In this document: piece after piece, positions 51,292 to 61,708 of the stretch
Position numbering within the stretch: the stretch's first letter is position 1
Layout of the letters: the number at the start of each line of letters is the position of its first letter
Origin: Caprella mutica
Taxonomy: Eukaryota; Arthropoda; Malacostraca; Amphipoda; Caprellidae
DNA length: 64,000 bases
Assembly (NCBI GenBank): GCA_947561585.1
Contig: CANNZV010003150.1
Coordinates: forward strand, 24 to 64,023
Direction: 5' to 3'
The notes under the pieces: model-generated
The model's database searches: none
Told to the model about the DNA's origin: nothing
The model's input: the letters and a program-made list of their open reading frames with translations, nothing else
Position numbers and translations under genes: made by a program

Positions 51292-52826
51292 GAGCCGTTT
51301 TCCATTCGCACCCCAAATGCTATCGTGCACGCACTGAGGACGTCAGGGAACACACTTAGTGCATCAGGGCGTGAAAAAAAAGTTTCCATTTGTACCCCAA
51401 TTGTCTGGGGTTTAAATGGAAAATGATTCGAACATCCAAAATCTCGGACGCCCTGAGATTTCAACACCCCAATAAAATAGCAGGTACGTGCACTGAAAAC
51501 TGAAAACTCAGTGCGTGAGGTCACGTAATGTAAACAAACGGCCATATTGAATGAAGATTTATGATTATTTTATAGTTAGTGCACGAGCCTAGTTTCTGAG
51601 AATGTTCATTGAGTCGCCAATATATCTTTTTTTCAAAATAAGTCAACTAAAATCAGTAATGCAGTCGTCAGTCGTCATAATTTAATTCCAATTTTGAAAG
51701 TTGACAGTCGTCAATATACCTATATTATTATAACTACCTAAATTAATTGAGAGCGTATCAGCCAATCAGAGAGAGGCATGCAACTGATACCAGCCAATCA
51801 CAGAGAGCCTGAGAGAAGCATACTTTCTTAAGTTTCTTTCATAGTTATTCCTTTTTTTTGCGATAATTAGTCAGAGAGCATCAAATTAAAATGACAAGTT
51901 GTGACCACATCATTCATAACAAAAGAACACCGAAAATAGAAAACTGATACACAATTTGAATTATAGCTACATCGTGGAGCGCACAATATCAAAACAAAAT
52001 GGCGGCTTTGTTTACATTTCAACAGAGATGCGCTGTTCCGCTGTTTATGATTATGAGTCACCAATTTTAAATCTAATTTAAGTGCTCATTAGTCGTTTAG
52101 GTATGTGTAAGATATTATTTTCACAAATTTTAAGCCAACAATTAATTGGCGACTTGGTACATACTCTTGAACTAGGTGCACGAGTACAAGCGATTATTTT
52201 CTTAATTATGGTTTATATAATTGTTCATTTGTGACCACTATACCCAGCAAATGCAAATTAACCAAATTGAACGAATAAAATATTACAAAGGAAGTCTAAC
52301 TAGCTAATTGTAAGTGGTAGGTAGCTATCTACTATCGGGAGCCTTGGAAGTTGGAGAGAAACCAAATACCAAACTATTTAATAATATGCACTTGAAAGTA
52401 GTGGGCACATCGCAGTCTGTATTTCGTGGTAACTTTCACCGACATGTTAGTGGAATTTTTCTCCATTGAAAATAATATTCTGGCAAAGTTGGTGGATTTT
52501 TAGCTATTTACTTCTATGTTACCATCAATTTTCGGTGGAAAAATGGGTAAAATGTTGGTGGATCAGCCAAATTACTGGATATTTATGGTGGATTTTTTGC
52601 AGCTTTTTCAAGAAACCAGTGGAATTTTGTGAAACAAATACAGACTGGGACACATCTTCATTCCCATTAGCCATATTTTAATTATTTGTTTGTTCACAAT
52701 AGAGATTGCGATCGGGTGTCACTAGATGGCACTGCAATTTCCATTTGCACCCCAGTTTCATAGCGTCAGGGCGCACACTAAATTTTGTGCACGCACTGAA
52801 ACTGGGATGCAAATGGAAAACAGCTC
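51292..52826. mobile_element. ~1.5-kb TIR element inserted in the LINE
   Basis: The left end GAGCCGTTTTCCATTCGCAC and the right end (inverted, GAGCTGTTTTCCATTTGCAT) match. Subterminal copies of GTGCACGCACTGA and GCGTCAGGGCG repeat inside both ends. The interior shows no transposase. A CAGTCTG MITE sits inside it at 52413-52647. The target duplication is unclear. Confidence 0.7.
52413..52647. mobile_element. CAGTCTG MITE, copy 1
   Basis: About 235 bp beginning CAGTCTGTATTTCGTGGTAA and ending AAATACAGACTG. Interior landmarks are GGTGGATTTTTAGCTATTTA and TTTTCGGTGGAAAAATGGG. The flanks GGGCACATC and GGACACATC suggest an 8-9-bp target duplication with one mismatch. No coding potential. Confidence 0.82.
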
Positions 52827-52829
52827 TGC

Positions 52830-53005
52830 AGACCTATCACTAGTGCTTAAGTAGATGCCCTCAAGATCCTTCTCCAAACCCCATTCTCCAATCTCTGAAA
52901 CTTCCCAATCTCCGTCTTATTCCACACCATAACATAACCTAACCTCTCCCGCAAGCAACGCCCCCGGCAGCACCACACTCTTCCAAAAAGTTTTAGTGTT
53001 TTACC
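52830..53005 (-). pseudogene. Non-LTR retrotransposon, late RT region
   Basis: The minus-strand frame contains MVWNKTEIGKFQRLENGVWR followed by RIL, preceded by VWCCRGRCLRERLGY, where related LINEs have VLPxALYGAEVW. This is the stretch just after the RT palm in insect elements of this kind. It joins logically to 53585-53915 once the intervening MITE is removed. Confidence 0.68.
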
Positions 53006-53030
53006 AATCAGTAGTCTGTCAAATACATTT

Positions 53031-53579
53031 CAGTCTGTATTTTGTGGTAAATTCCACCGACATGTCTGTGGAATTTTTCCCTTTTGAAAATAATATTCTG
53101 GCAAAGTTGGTGGATTTTTAGCTATTTATTCCTATGTTACCAATCCAGTCTGCAGAATGCGTCTTCTCCCGCAGAGATTTTAATTTGAGAGACAGTTACT
53201 CTCCGACTCTCAGTAGCAGATTTAAAATCCTAGACTGCAAGAACTGGTAAAATATTCTCCAATAAATCCCCTATTTTGGCTTATGTTCTCAGTAAAATAC
53301 ATGTAAATATAGGAGGAAATTAAGGATTGTTTTAATGGTAACAAAGGAATTAATTCGAGATTTCCCGCAGAGATCTCAGATTTCTAAAATTCAATCAAAA
53401 CTCCCGCAGAGAGTCTTGGAAAATGTTCCATATTCTGCAGAGTTGCAGACTGGGTTACCATTAATTTTCGGTGGATAAATTTGGAAAATGTTGGATTAGC
53501 CAAATTACTGGAAATTTATGGTAGATTTTTTCAGTTTTTTGAAAAAGTCAGTGGGATTTTGTGCACCAAATACAGACTG
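53031..53579. mobile_element. CAGTCTG MITE, copy 2, interrupted by another MITE
   Basis: Begins CAGTCTGTATTTTGTGGTAA and ends ACCAAATACAGACTG, in line with copy 1. It is split at the TATGTTACCA position by the element at 53145-53463. The whole lies within the LINE. Confidence 0.85.
53145..53463. mobile_element. CCAGTCTGCAG MITE nested in copy 2
   Basis: Ends CCAGTCTGCAGAATGCG and TATTCTGCAG...GCAGACTGG, with several TCTCCCGCAGAGA words inside. GTTACCAAT precedes and GTTACCATT follows, so the duplication is 7 bp perfect or 9 bp with one mismatch. The uninterrupted site is visible in the other copies. Confidence 0.83.
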
Positions 53580-53584
53580 GCACA

Positions 53585-53915
53585 GGACCTCTCCACAACT
53601 GAGTAGGTGGTTACATTCACCATTCTCTCCGCACTCCTTATCTTTTCCTTCTTATTTTCCCTGACTGAAACAATCCTTCCTTGCAAGTTGCACTCACGGT
53701 CTCACCATCACTCCCAGATATCTAACTTCCTCCACCATTTCCATCCCTCTGATCACACTCTCTCCAACGTCACCCCCACCATTAAAAACCATACACTTAC
53801 TCTTCTCCCTACTTATACTCAAACCACAATCCCTTGCACTCTCCTCCAATATATTGTGATTCATTAACGAATCACGATTATCTCTTCTCGAGAAAGATAC
53901 TGCAGTCAAATGTAG
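53585..53915 (-). pseudogene. Non-LTR retrotransposon reverse transcriptase fragment
   Basis: The minus-strand frame reads TAVSFSRRDNRDSLMNHNIL, then CGLSISREKSKCMVFNGGGD and EEVRYLGVMV. These match the region just after the catalytic YADD box of Jockey/CR1-type RT (FxxxxGLxIxxxKSKxMVFN, then YLGVxV). The YADD box itself, expected near 53905-53920, is not intact. It is the 5'-most of the LINE pieces here. Confidence 0.78.
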
Positions 53916-54159
53916 CTACCAAACCCAATCTCGGGTGTTGTCACAGGCACATTTGGTCTAACATCTTTATTTTTGCACTTAAGAAGTTTAACCTAATTAG
54001 TATGATGTTTGAATTATACCAATACCGAAAATATCGTCAATTGATTTAAATATGAATAACCTGATACACCCTACACAGCCACAGGTACATTTGCAGTTTA
54101 TTTCTGATATAAATATACTGACATATGTTTATATAAGTGCTTGATATATGTATACATAG

Positions 54160-54545
54160 CCTCAAAGGGGTAATACGTGTTTAACACAAAGTCTCGAAGG
54201 GGTAGTGCATCCCATACACAAAGCATCAAAGGACAAAGGGGATAGTGCGTGTCTGACACAAAGTTCCGAAGGAGAAGTGCGTGTCTCTGACACAAAGCCT
54301 CAAAGGTACAGTGCGTGTATTCAACACAGAGCTTCAAAGGGATAGTGCCTTCATTATATGTAGAGATACCTATAATTATTGTTCGAGGTATGGGGTATTT
54401 GTCGTCCAGTGGTGCTGTTGTCTGCTGTCTATCCAGCAAGCATCAGTTCCTTAGTAAAATGTGTCTTAGACACAAGGCATCAAAAGTTAATTAGTGCATG
54501 TCTTAAACAAAGCATCAAATAGATAGTGCGTGTCTTAAAATGGTG
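54160..54545. repeat. ~38-40-bp degenerate minisatellite
   Basis: Units of the form ACACAAAGCCTCAAAGGGGT followed by AGTGCGTGTCTG recur seven or eight times with indels. The same unit forms a second array at 58905-59050. The array runs into AAAATGGTGCG and GTGCTGAAGAACTCGAAGAA, which occurs inverted next to the other array. Confidence 0.8.
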
Positions 54546-54855
54546 CGTTTTTGTGCTGAAGAACTCGAAGAACGTTCCTTCAAGGCCATGTTTCAAAGTG
54601 TGGCAGGAAAGTCGCCAGTTTAGTGAGAAAATGGATCCAGGTCGCCACATTTAAGACACTTTAAAGGAGAAATTAGGCTTCCCAGTGAAGATTTTACACT
54701 TGAAAACATCCTTATGCTTCGTGCCTGATGCATGTGTATCTCTTGAGACTATTTTATGAGTGATTTACTTGTAATTTACAGGTTTTCCAACTTATTTAAC
54801 CCCTCAAAAGTCACCAATATACTGGCGACTTTGTCCATACTTTAGAAGGTACAAA

Positions 54856-55396
54856 GCCAAGTAAAATAGTATGTCTCATAAAGATAAACTCACCATTTGT
54901 CTCTCCAGCTTTCCCCAAATTTCTACAAATTCTCTCCAAAATGATCAAATTATCATTAATTCTCTCCAAAATGATCAAATTATCATTAATTCTCTCCAAA
55001 ATGATCAAATTATTATTAATTCTCTCCAAAATAACATTGTAGCTGAGGAGAAAAATAGATAAAACTTGCCATTTGCAATTGAAGGGCTCAAAATAACTGC
55101 CACAAACTTACCATTAAAATAGCCAGATTGTATTTGGTGGTAAATTCCAATTATATCTCAGGAGATATTCAATTTCTCAAATAAAAAATTCCTGCAATGT
55201 CGGAGGATATTCGGCTATCAATTCCTATATTACCATTAATTTTTGGAGGAGAAACTGAAAAAATGTCGGAGGACTAGACAAATTGATGAAAAATGTTGGC
55301 AGCTATTTCTCAGATTTTATGAAAAGTCAGAGGAGTTCAATGCACCAAATACAAACTGGAAAAAAGGGGGGGTTTGGACATGATTTATTACTTGGG
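54856..55396. mobile_element. GCCAAGTAA MITE, copy 1, with a nested CAGTCTG MITE
   Basis: The left end GCCAAGTAAAATAGTATGTC matches the right end of copy 2 inverted. The right end (GTCCAAACC / ATCATGTCC / CCAAGTAA, read inverted) matches the left end of copy 2. A ~30-bp internal unit, TTCTCTCCAAAATGATCAAA, is amplified three to four times (about 54930-55035). A CAGTCTG MITE occupies 55123-55359. Confidence 0.8.
55123..55359. mobile_element. CAGTCTG MITE, copy 3
   Basis: Begins CCAGATTGTATTTGGTGGTA and ends CACCAAATACAAACTGG, with the shared AATTCCTATATTACC interior. It is more diverged than copies 1 and 2, and its interior uses GGAGGA where they have GGTGGA. Confidence 0.78.
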
Positions 55397-55727
55397 TATG
55401 AAGTAAAGTCTCTCGGTTAAGCCCCGTCCAGACGCTCCGACAAATGCCCTGAGTTTGGAAATACTTTTGCTCGGACGAACACGAGCAATCTCATTTCTGT
55501 CTGTGTTCGCGTCCAGACGAGAGCACTATGATCAGGAAACTGAAATGTATGTGTTCGTGATTCTGCATAATTAATTCATTGGAAAAATATTATGTTGTTG
55601 CTGATAGTCAATAACTAACAATTTAGCTATTTTAGAAACAAGCATGGATTTAAAAAATGATTACCTGATAATCTAGGAGATTATATATATTATATTATAT
55701 AATATAAATGTGTAATTAGATAACTAC

Positions 55728-55943
55728 CCAGTTGGCAGAATGTGTCTCTTCTCCCGCAGAGATTTTAATTTGAGAGACAGTTACTCTCTGACTCTCAGTA
55801 GCAGATTCAGAATCTCCCGCAGCTAAATTAATGGTAACATAGGAATTAATTCAAGATCTCCCGCAGAGATCTCCAATTTCTAAAAATTCAATCAAAAACT
55901 TCCGCAGAGAGTCTTGGAAAAATGTTCCATATTCTGCAGACTG
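55728..55943. mobile_element. CCAGTCTGCAG-type MITE, second copy
   Basis: Shares CTCCCGCAGAGATTTTAATT, GAGAGACAGTTACTCTC and AGAGTCTTGGAAAAATGTTC with 53145-53463. It lacks about 100 bp from the middle. The right end is CTGCAGACTGG; the left end is mutated (CCAGTTGG). Confidence 0.78.
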
Positions 55944-55956
55944 GATAAGTATAACT

Positions 55957-56283
55957 ACCAGTTTGTATTTCGTGGTAAATTCCACCGACATGTCGGTGGA
56001 ATTTTTTCCCTTTGAAAATAATATTCTGGCAGAGTCCAGTCTGTATTTCATGGTAAATTCCACCGACATGTTGGTGGAATTTTTGCCCCTTTAAAATAAT
56101 ATTCTAGCAAACTCGGTGGATATCTAGCTATTTATTCCTATGTTACCATTAATTTTTGGTGGAAAATTGGGTAAAATGTTGGTGGATCAGTCAAATTACT
56201 GGAAATTTATGGTGGATTGTTTTCAGCTTTTTCAAAAAGTCAGTGGGATTTTGTGCACCAAATACAGACAGTAACAGACTGGG
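55957..56283. mobile_element. CAGTCTG MITE, copy 4 with a duplicated left end
   Basis: A 78-bp left-end fragment (55957-56035) is followed by a full copy from 56036. ATAACTAC before and ATAACTAG after fit an 8-bp target duplication. The right end also has an extra AACAGACTGG after the regular terminus, so both ends look partially duplicated. Confidence 0.75.
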
Positions 56284-57204
56284 ATAACTAGACGATATAT
56301 AATATAAATATATATCTAGGTATTTTATCTAGTCGATTATATACCTAATATAAATATTTACCTAGATATCTAACCTGAGTTACTTATAGTATAATACCTA
56401 GTATACATCTAGAAAAACGTGTCGGTAATCAGACACTCCACTCGCAAAGTGGGAGGAGTTATCGTAGATCATGATAGGTCTATCAAAATTTTAATTTCCA
56501 TTATCTACGTACGTATACGTTTTGCACTCACTTCTAAATACAGTACTGTTTCCTATAAGCTTTAAATAGAATACTGTATGTAATTGATAATTGACATAAT
56601 ATTACATGTTTTGAGATTAATTGATAATTAATTAAGCCCACCAAACCAAATTAGTGATTGTTAATATGACTTGTATGACTTGTAATCTGGAGTAATGCTA
56701 TGTATATTAGCACTCCCATTATGATTTTTAGTCACTTTTATCTTAAATTGCTGTCTGGCATCTGGGCCAAGACAAAGTCAGGGTCCAGTCCCAGATAAAG
56801 AAGTCTACCGTTCATCAGAGTCCTTTTCTTTAAAAAAAAAAGTTATATAAAAAAGTTACAGATTAAAAACTTATTTACTTTCAAATTAAATTTTCAAAAC
56901 TAAAATAAAGCTAAAATAAAACTTACACATAGAAACTTGCAAGAGATTCAAGGGAAAATTTGCATGAGATAAAAATGTATTAATGCTTGAATTTTTTTAA
57001 TTAAAATTGATAATATTCCATAAACAAACTAGCATACAGCTATCAAATTCTAAAAACATATTCAGTAAAAACATGACAGATGAATATAAACTCTATTTAG
57101 CATTTTCTCCACATATAACATACAATGTTAAATATCTCTCACATATACCCACACCGAATATTAAAAACAAAGAAACACACATATATTAGATACATAACTA
57201 TACT
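56284..57204. other. AT-rich non-coding stretch
   Basis: No gene is seen. 56673-56795 is the second copy of the dispersed repeat also present at 48328-48425. Confidence 0.5.
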
Positions 57205-57880
57205 CAAACACTCAGGAGACAGGACACAATCATTCATACACACATTTGAATTATTTACTACACTGTTCCCTTCTCAAGGAAGCCAAGTAATAAAGCATGT
57301 CCAAACTCGCCATTTTAGTGGCGAGTTTGTGACAGTTATTTTGAGCCCTTCAATTGCAAATGGTGAGTTTTATCTATTTTTCTCCTATGCTACAATGTTA
57401 TTTTGGAGAGAATTTATGAAAATTAGATCATTTTGGAGAGAATTTGTTGAATTTTGGAGAGAGCTAGAGAGAAAAATGGCGAGTTTATGAGACATACTAT
57501 TTTACTTGGCAAGGAAGGAGACAGGAGCATTCATACCCACAATCATTCATACACACATTTGAATTATTTACTACACTGTCCCCTTCTCAAGGAAGGGGAC
57601 AAGAGCATTCATACCCACAATCATTCATACACACATTTTAAATTATTTAGTATTTACTACACTGTCCCCTTCTCAAGGTCGTCAAGGAAGGGGACAGGAG
57701 CATTCATACCCACAATCATTCATACACACATTTTTAATTATTTACTACACAGTCCCCTTCTCAAGGAAGGAGACAGGAGCATTCATACACACATTTAAAA
57801 TTATTTAGGTACTACACTGTCCCCTTCTCAAGGAGGGAGACAGGAGCATTCATACCCACAAACACACATTTATTCACAGA
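57205..57880. repeat. ~80-bp minisatellite interrupted by a MITE
   Basis: Units contain GGAGACAGGAGCATTCATAC, CCACAATCATTCATACACAC, TTATTTACTACACTGTCC and CCTTCTCAAGGAAGG. There are about six copies around the MITE at 57282-57510. One unit has TTATTTAGGTACTACAC for TTATTTACTACAC, a 4-bp gain (57806-57811). Confidence 0.85.
57282..57510. mobile_element. GCCAAGTAA MITE, copy 2
   Basis: 229 bp beginning GCCAAGTAATAAAGCATGTC and ending GACATACTATTTTACTTGGC, with AAACTCGCCATTT inside both ends. AAGGAA occurs on each side (57276-57281 and 57511-57516), and the uninterrupted TCTCAAGGAAGGAGAC is seen in neighbouring units, so a 6-bp duplication is the simplest reading. No coding potential. Confidence 0.85.
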
Positions 57881-58244
57881 TAATCAACATACACACAAAA
57901 TATAATACTAAATACACACATGATTATAGAAGAAATTTTTTAAAATAAAACTACATAACAACTTTTATAACCACTTGATACAGGGAGAACAAAAAATCAT
58001 ACAACTCATTACCTATGACAGAGGAAGAGAGTGGATCCTATTGTAACCGGTAACCCTTGCCAGTGGAAAGGGACAAAAGAACTTGCCAACAAATTACCTC
58101 TTCTAATTGTCGTCCTTACAGATGAAGTTACAGATGAAGGAACAGACATAAGAGACATACACACAGGTTCACAACACAACAAATTTACAGATCTCAAAAC
58201 CTTTTCAAAAAAATCTGTCATTCATCCGCTCTAAAGCATAATTC

Positions 58245-58430
58245 CTTTTCAACCAAATTTTCTTCATAAACCTTTTTAATTTTTCCACATCCTCATTATT
58301 TTCAACAAAACCCAGAATATCCTGAATACTTGCCTCACTCATTTCATATTCAAGTCTAATATCAGAATAGTGCGTAGGTACATTCCATAATGAAGTGTTC
58401 TAGCGTTTCTTCAGTGTATCCCTAATTAAT
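58245..58430 (-). pseudogene. Second LINE fragment, C-terminal end of the ORF
   Basis: The minus-strand frames read EETLEHFIMEC, then YSDIRLEYEMSEASIQDILG followed by FVENNEDVEKLKRFM, ending ALERMNDRFF and a stop. It is the Cys/His motif and terminal helix of a Jockey/CR1-type ORF2, related to the piece at 49867-50118 but a different copy. The two frames are joined by a 4-bp gain at 58375-58380, where TAGGTA replaces TA; without it the frame is continuous. Confidence 0.72.
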
Positions 58431-58469
58431 TAGTGATATTAATTCCTAAACCACGGAATCATACACATT

Positions 58470-58904
58470 GAAGTGGTTGCACGGGAACGCTAACCGAGGG
58501 ACCGTTCTTCGTACCTTGAATGAACGTTCTTCGAGTCAAGATCAAGATGTAGCTTCGTTGATACCCTTTTCAGCGGGTCAGTCCTCCTCACTTCCCGTTC
58601 AGGTATTCACCTCTGCCACCACAAAAAGAAAGATCCTTCACTTATTTCATTATCAATTTTCACTTATTTCTAAACTTATCATCAAGCACTTACACTTAAT
58701 TTTCACTTAGTACCAATACTGAGTTTTTCTTTCAGTACCAACACTTAACTTTACACTTAGCAGTTCTTCAGCACGGGAACGCACCTTATCTACCGTGTCG
58801 TCGAGTTCCACGAACTTGACGAACGTTCTTCATCACGGGAACGGTTGGTTTTCGTAGAACTGAGGGACGTTCTTCGAGTTCTTCAGCACGGGAACGCACC
58901 AAAA
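58470..58904. repeat. GCACGGGAACGC / GAACGTTCTTCGAG repeats
   Basis: GCACGGGAACGC, GAACGTTCTTC and GAGTTCTTCAGC recur at about 58477, 58522, 58762, 58815 and 58870. The last block (GACGTTCTTCGAGTTCTTCA followed by GCACGGGAACGCACC) is the reverse complement of sequence at 54543-54578. Together with the adjacent minisatellites this looks like the subterminal region of a foldback-type element. Confidence 0.6.
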
Positions 58905-59050
58905 TGACACAAAGCATAAAAGGGGTAATGCGTATTTTAGACAAAAAGCATCGAAGGAGTAGTGCGTATTTCAGACAAAAAGCATCAAAGGGGTAGTTCG
59001 TGTCATTGACACAAATCCTCAAAGGCGTAGTGCGTATCTTACCCAAAACG
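58905..59050. repeat. Second locus of the ~38-bp minisatellite
   Basis: Four units of GACAAAAAGCATCAAAGGGG followed by TAGTGCGTATTTCA, related to 54160-54545 and in the same orientation. Confidence 0.82.
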
Positions 59051-59052
59051 TT

Positions 59053-59151
59053 TAAAGGTCCTCTCCAGGCTCCGGGAAAAAAATGAGTTTATAACAAATT
59101 ATTATTGAACTAAGGTTTACGATCATTATTCCGCAAACCGCATACAATCAT
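59053..59151. repeat. Dispersed repeat, copy 1
   Basis: AAGGTCCTCTCCAGGCTCCG, AACTAAGGTTTACGATCATT and ATTCCGCAAACCGCATACAA occur here and again at 60946-61043. The two copies diverge sharply after CATACAAT. Confidence 0.85.
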
Positions 59152-60835
59152 GGCCGTCTATAGTTGATCAGGCCAGATTCCCGAAAATAACAGCTGTTCA
59201 AAGTGGTCCTAAAAAATCAAAACAAACCGCGAACTCAGTCTGTGTCTATTTTTTATAAATTGCCTATTTAAGCAACTTATAGTTATGTAATGATAAAATA
59301 AACTATACCAATGAATTTGTAATTAGTCAATTACTATAGTAGTGCTATTTTAACTGATCTGATCGTATTTAATCCATTTAAAAATCGTATATATACACAA
59401 GAGCTTGATGGCGATTCAATAAAAAATGGAGGTTGTCCTCGCATTATTTTACAGTTTAAACCAATTTAGAGTGGTCTGACGATAGTTCTAATATGTAAAT
59501 AGGGAATGAAAATATTGCCAAAGGCATGATTGATAGGACTGAAGTTTTTTTTTCCGATTCTTTTTATCTGATACTGTTAAAATTAATGAATTTAAAATAG
59601 AACGGACTGAACCATTCATATACCTAAGTCCCTAGTCAGCTAGGCTAGAAACATCTTCCAAAATTAAAAACAGAACAGATCAAATATATTTTCTTCATAG
59701 ATATTAAATAAGTACCTAGCTATATAATTAATGTTTTAAATAATATGATAAGACTGTCAGAAAGAGATTTTGATAACAAATATAAAATTATGGGTCCACT
59801 TCCCAGTTTCCTCACTACTATTGTGACTAGCCTACTGCCAGGCTGCAGAGTATGACTAATATGTCTCCCAAGATTTTATTTTTTTAAAGACAATTTCTCT
59901 TCAAAAGGTTGCAGAATCTTACCTAATATTATCTGTTTATCATTAACAATCAAATATATATAATAACAGTCAACTGTGTCAACATTGGTATCAGTTATCA
60001 TTTTTTACTTTCTATTCAAATCAAGACTCAGGAGACAGGAGTGGGTAGGTAGGTACCTAATTACTATTTTCAGTATACTGTATATGGTATAGCCTATATA
60101 GTATAGGTAACTATTTATGTAAGTAAAATCAGGAGGTCCTCAAGTTTATAAACTAATACTAATTAGAGATTCACATTTATAAAAGATGCCTTGCCCATAT
60201 TACATTAAAAAATTATAATTTAATAGAGACATTCTAAAAATAGGAATGCAACAATCTAACAGAAATTACTTACAGAAGAAAATAGATGTGCTGAATAATA
60301 ATACGATGTTATTTTACCTATTGATTGATGAAATTCATATGGAACCATCAAGTCATCAAATTCAAATAAAGATATAGCTAGTAGCTCTACTCTATATCCT
60401 ATGAAAAATTTAACTAGAGAATCTCTCTGTGCTTAACTATAAGTTATATCATTCATCTCAGATAATAATAGAGTGAATAGAAAAACATTTGAAATTGTTT
60501 GTGCTGGTAATTTACTGAATGTATAACTCAGTGAAGTTCATTATGTATTCTATTAACTGTTCTTTTCAGAAATCTATGTAAAAAATCATGTAGTTAAAGC
60601 CTAAAGGTACTGCAAGTAATGTATTACATCTAATCTTGAAAAGCTATGCTCAAACTCATCTAATATCTCTGTGAGTTGTTTATAATAAAACCATCATGAC
60701 TTAGCCACAATATGTATTACCCTTTTCATTCCTAAAACTTCATTATTAAATGATTCAAAAATAATTATGTATTAATCCTTATTCATTTTATTTGAATGTT
60801 AAGTTATTTATACTAAAATTTATTATGTTTTTCAG
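59152..60835. other. AT-rich non-coding stretch
   Basis: No exon is supported. A TTCTTTTCAG acceptor-like site at 60569 is followed by only 37 nt before a GT donor, and all three frames contain stops. Confidence 0.5.
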
Positions 60836-60916
60836 AACTTCTGCTAAATTAAGGTCCTCAAACATATCAAGTGAAATAAATTTGCTGCTGCCTTCCAAGG
60901 AACGAAGCCGACGAAG
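60836..60916 (+). CDS. Possible internal exon of an unrecognised gene
   Basis: An 81-nt exon between TTATGTTTTTCAG (ending 60835) and AAG|GTAAAG. One frame is fully open and reads TSAKLRSSNISSEINLLLPS followed by KERSRR. It ends two bases into a codon, and the candidate exon at 61709 starts with the matching single base. I do not recognise the peptide. No earlier exon was found in the preceding 1.7 kb, so the gene would extend upstream of or through the repeats. Confidence 0.35.
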
Positions 60917-60945
60917 GTAAAGACGACCAGAAATCATTTATAGAT

Positions 60946-61533
60946 TAAAGGTCCTCTCCAGGCTCCGGGAAAACAATGAGTTTATTACATATTATTTTAG
61001 AACTAAGGTCTACGATCATTATTCCGCAAACCGCATACAATTTGGTTCAGTATATATTTTATTATTTGCTTTTAAAGTTTTTAAATACTATGTGAGCAAC
61101 AATCGAGCGAATCTCCAACCTGACGCTGAGAAAGAAGATTGTACACTTTGTTTTGATTTCAAATTTAGATTTTTAAACAAACAATGCGTTTTTGGCCTTC
61201 TTTTAAGATATTAATTGTTTCTAAAAGTATATAAACGTTTCTATAATAAGTTCATCCAAATTTAAACCTTTAAACGATTAATAAATAGATTTATTAAACC
61301 AAATACCTAGTTGACAATCAAAACAAATGGTGTACATTCTTTTTCTTCAGACTGAAAATTAGAAAGTCGGAAGTAAAGTAGGTTTTGTAGATTTTGGATT
61401 ATAAAAATCTTTAAAAGCCTATAAAATTTAAAATATGCTATCAAATTTGATGGGGTTTGCAGTAAAATGATAAGAAACATTAGCCTCGTTGATTTAAGCA
61501 ATAAAGAAATTTGCTTGGAGGGGACCTCTAAAC
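60946..61533. mobile_element. Possible TIR element carrying dispersed repeat copy 2
   Basis: The left end AAAGGTCCTCTCCAGGCTCC is mirrored, imperfectly, by CTTGGAGGGGACCTCTAAA at 61514-61532. The element is thus about 588 bp and lies between the two candidate exons. No coding potential and no clear target duplication. Copy 1 at 59053 would be a truncated left end. Confidence 0.45.
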
Positions 61534-61708
61534 TTGAGTTCATTATTTAATAATAGAATATTTCTCATACCTTAATAATGAAATCAATATCATGGTTATT
61601 TTCATATCTTCATAATCAACTTCATAATGATAGTAATTCATTTCTTGGGCTAGTTCATGTATCTATAGCTAATAGAATAAATTTATAAATATTGTTCTCT
61701 TTTTCCAG

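Noticed and set aside
60570..60606. 37-nt micro-exon between a TTCTTTTCAG acceptor and a GT donor
   Set aside because: All three frames contain stops.
59053..61043. Direct repeats about 1,895 bp apart as LTRs of a retrotransposon
   Set aside because: Only about 95 bp long, no primer-binding site or polypurine tract, no gag-pol between them, and an inverted match at 61514 fits a TIR element better.
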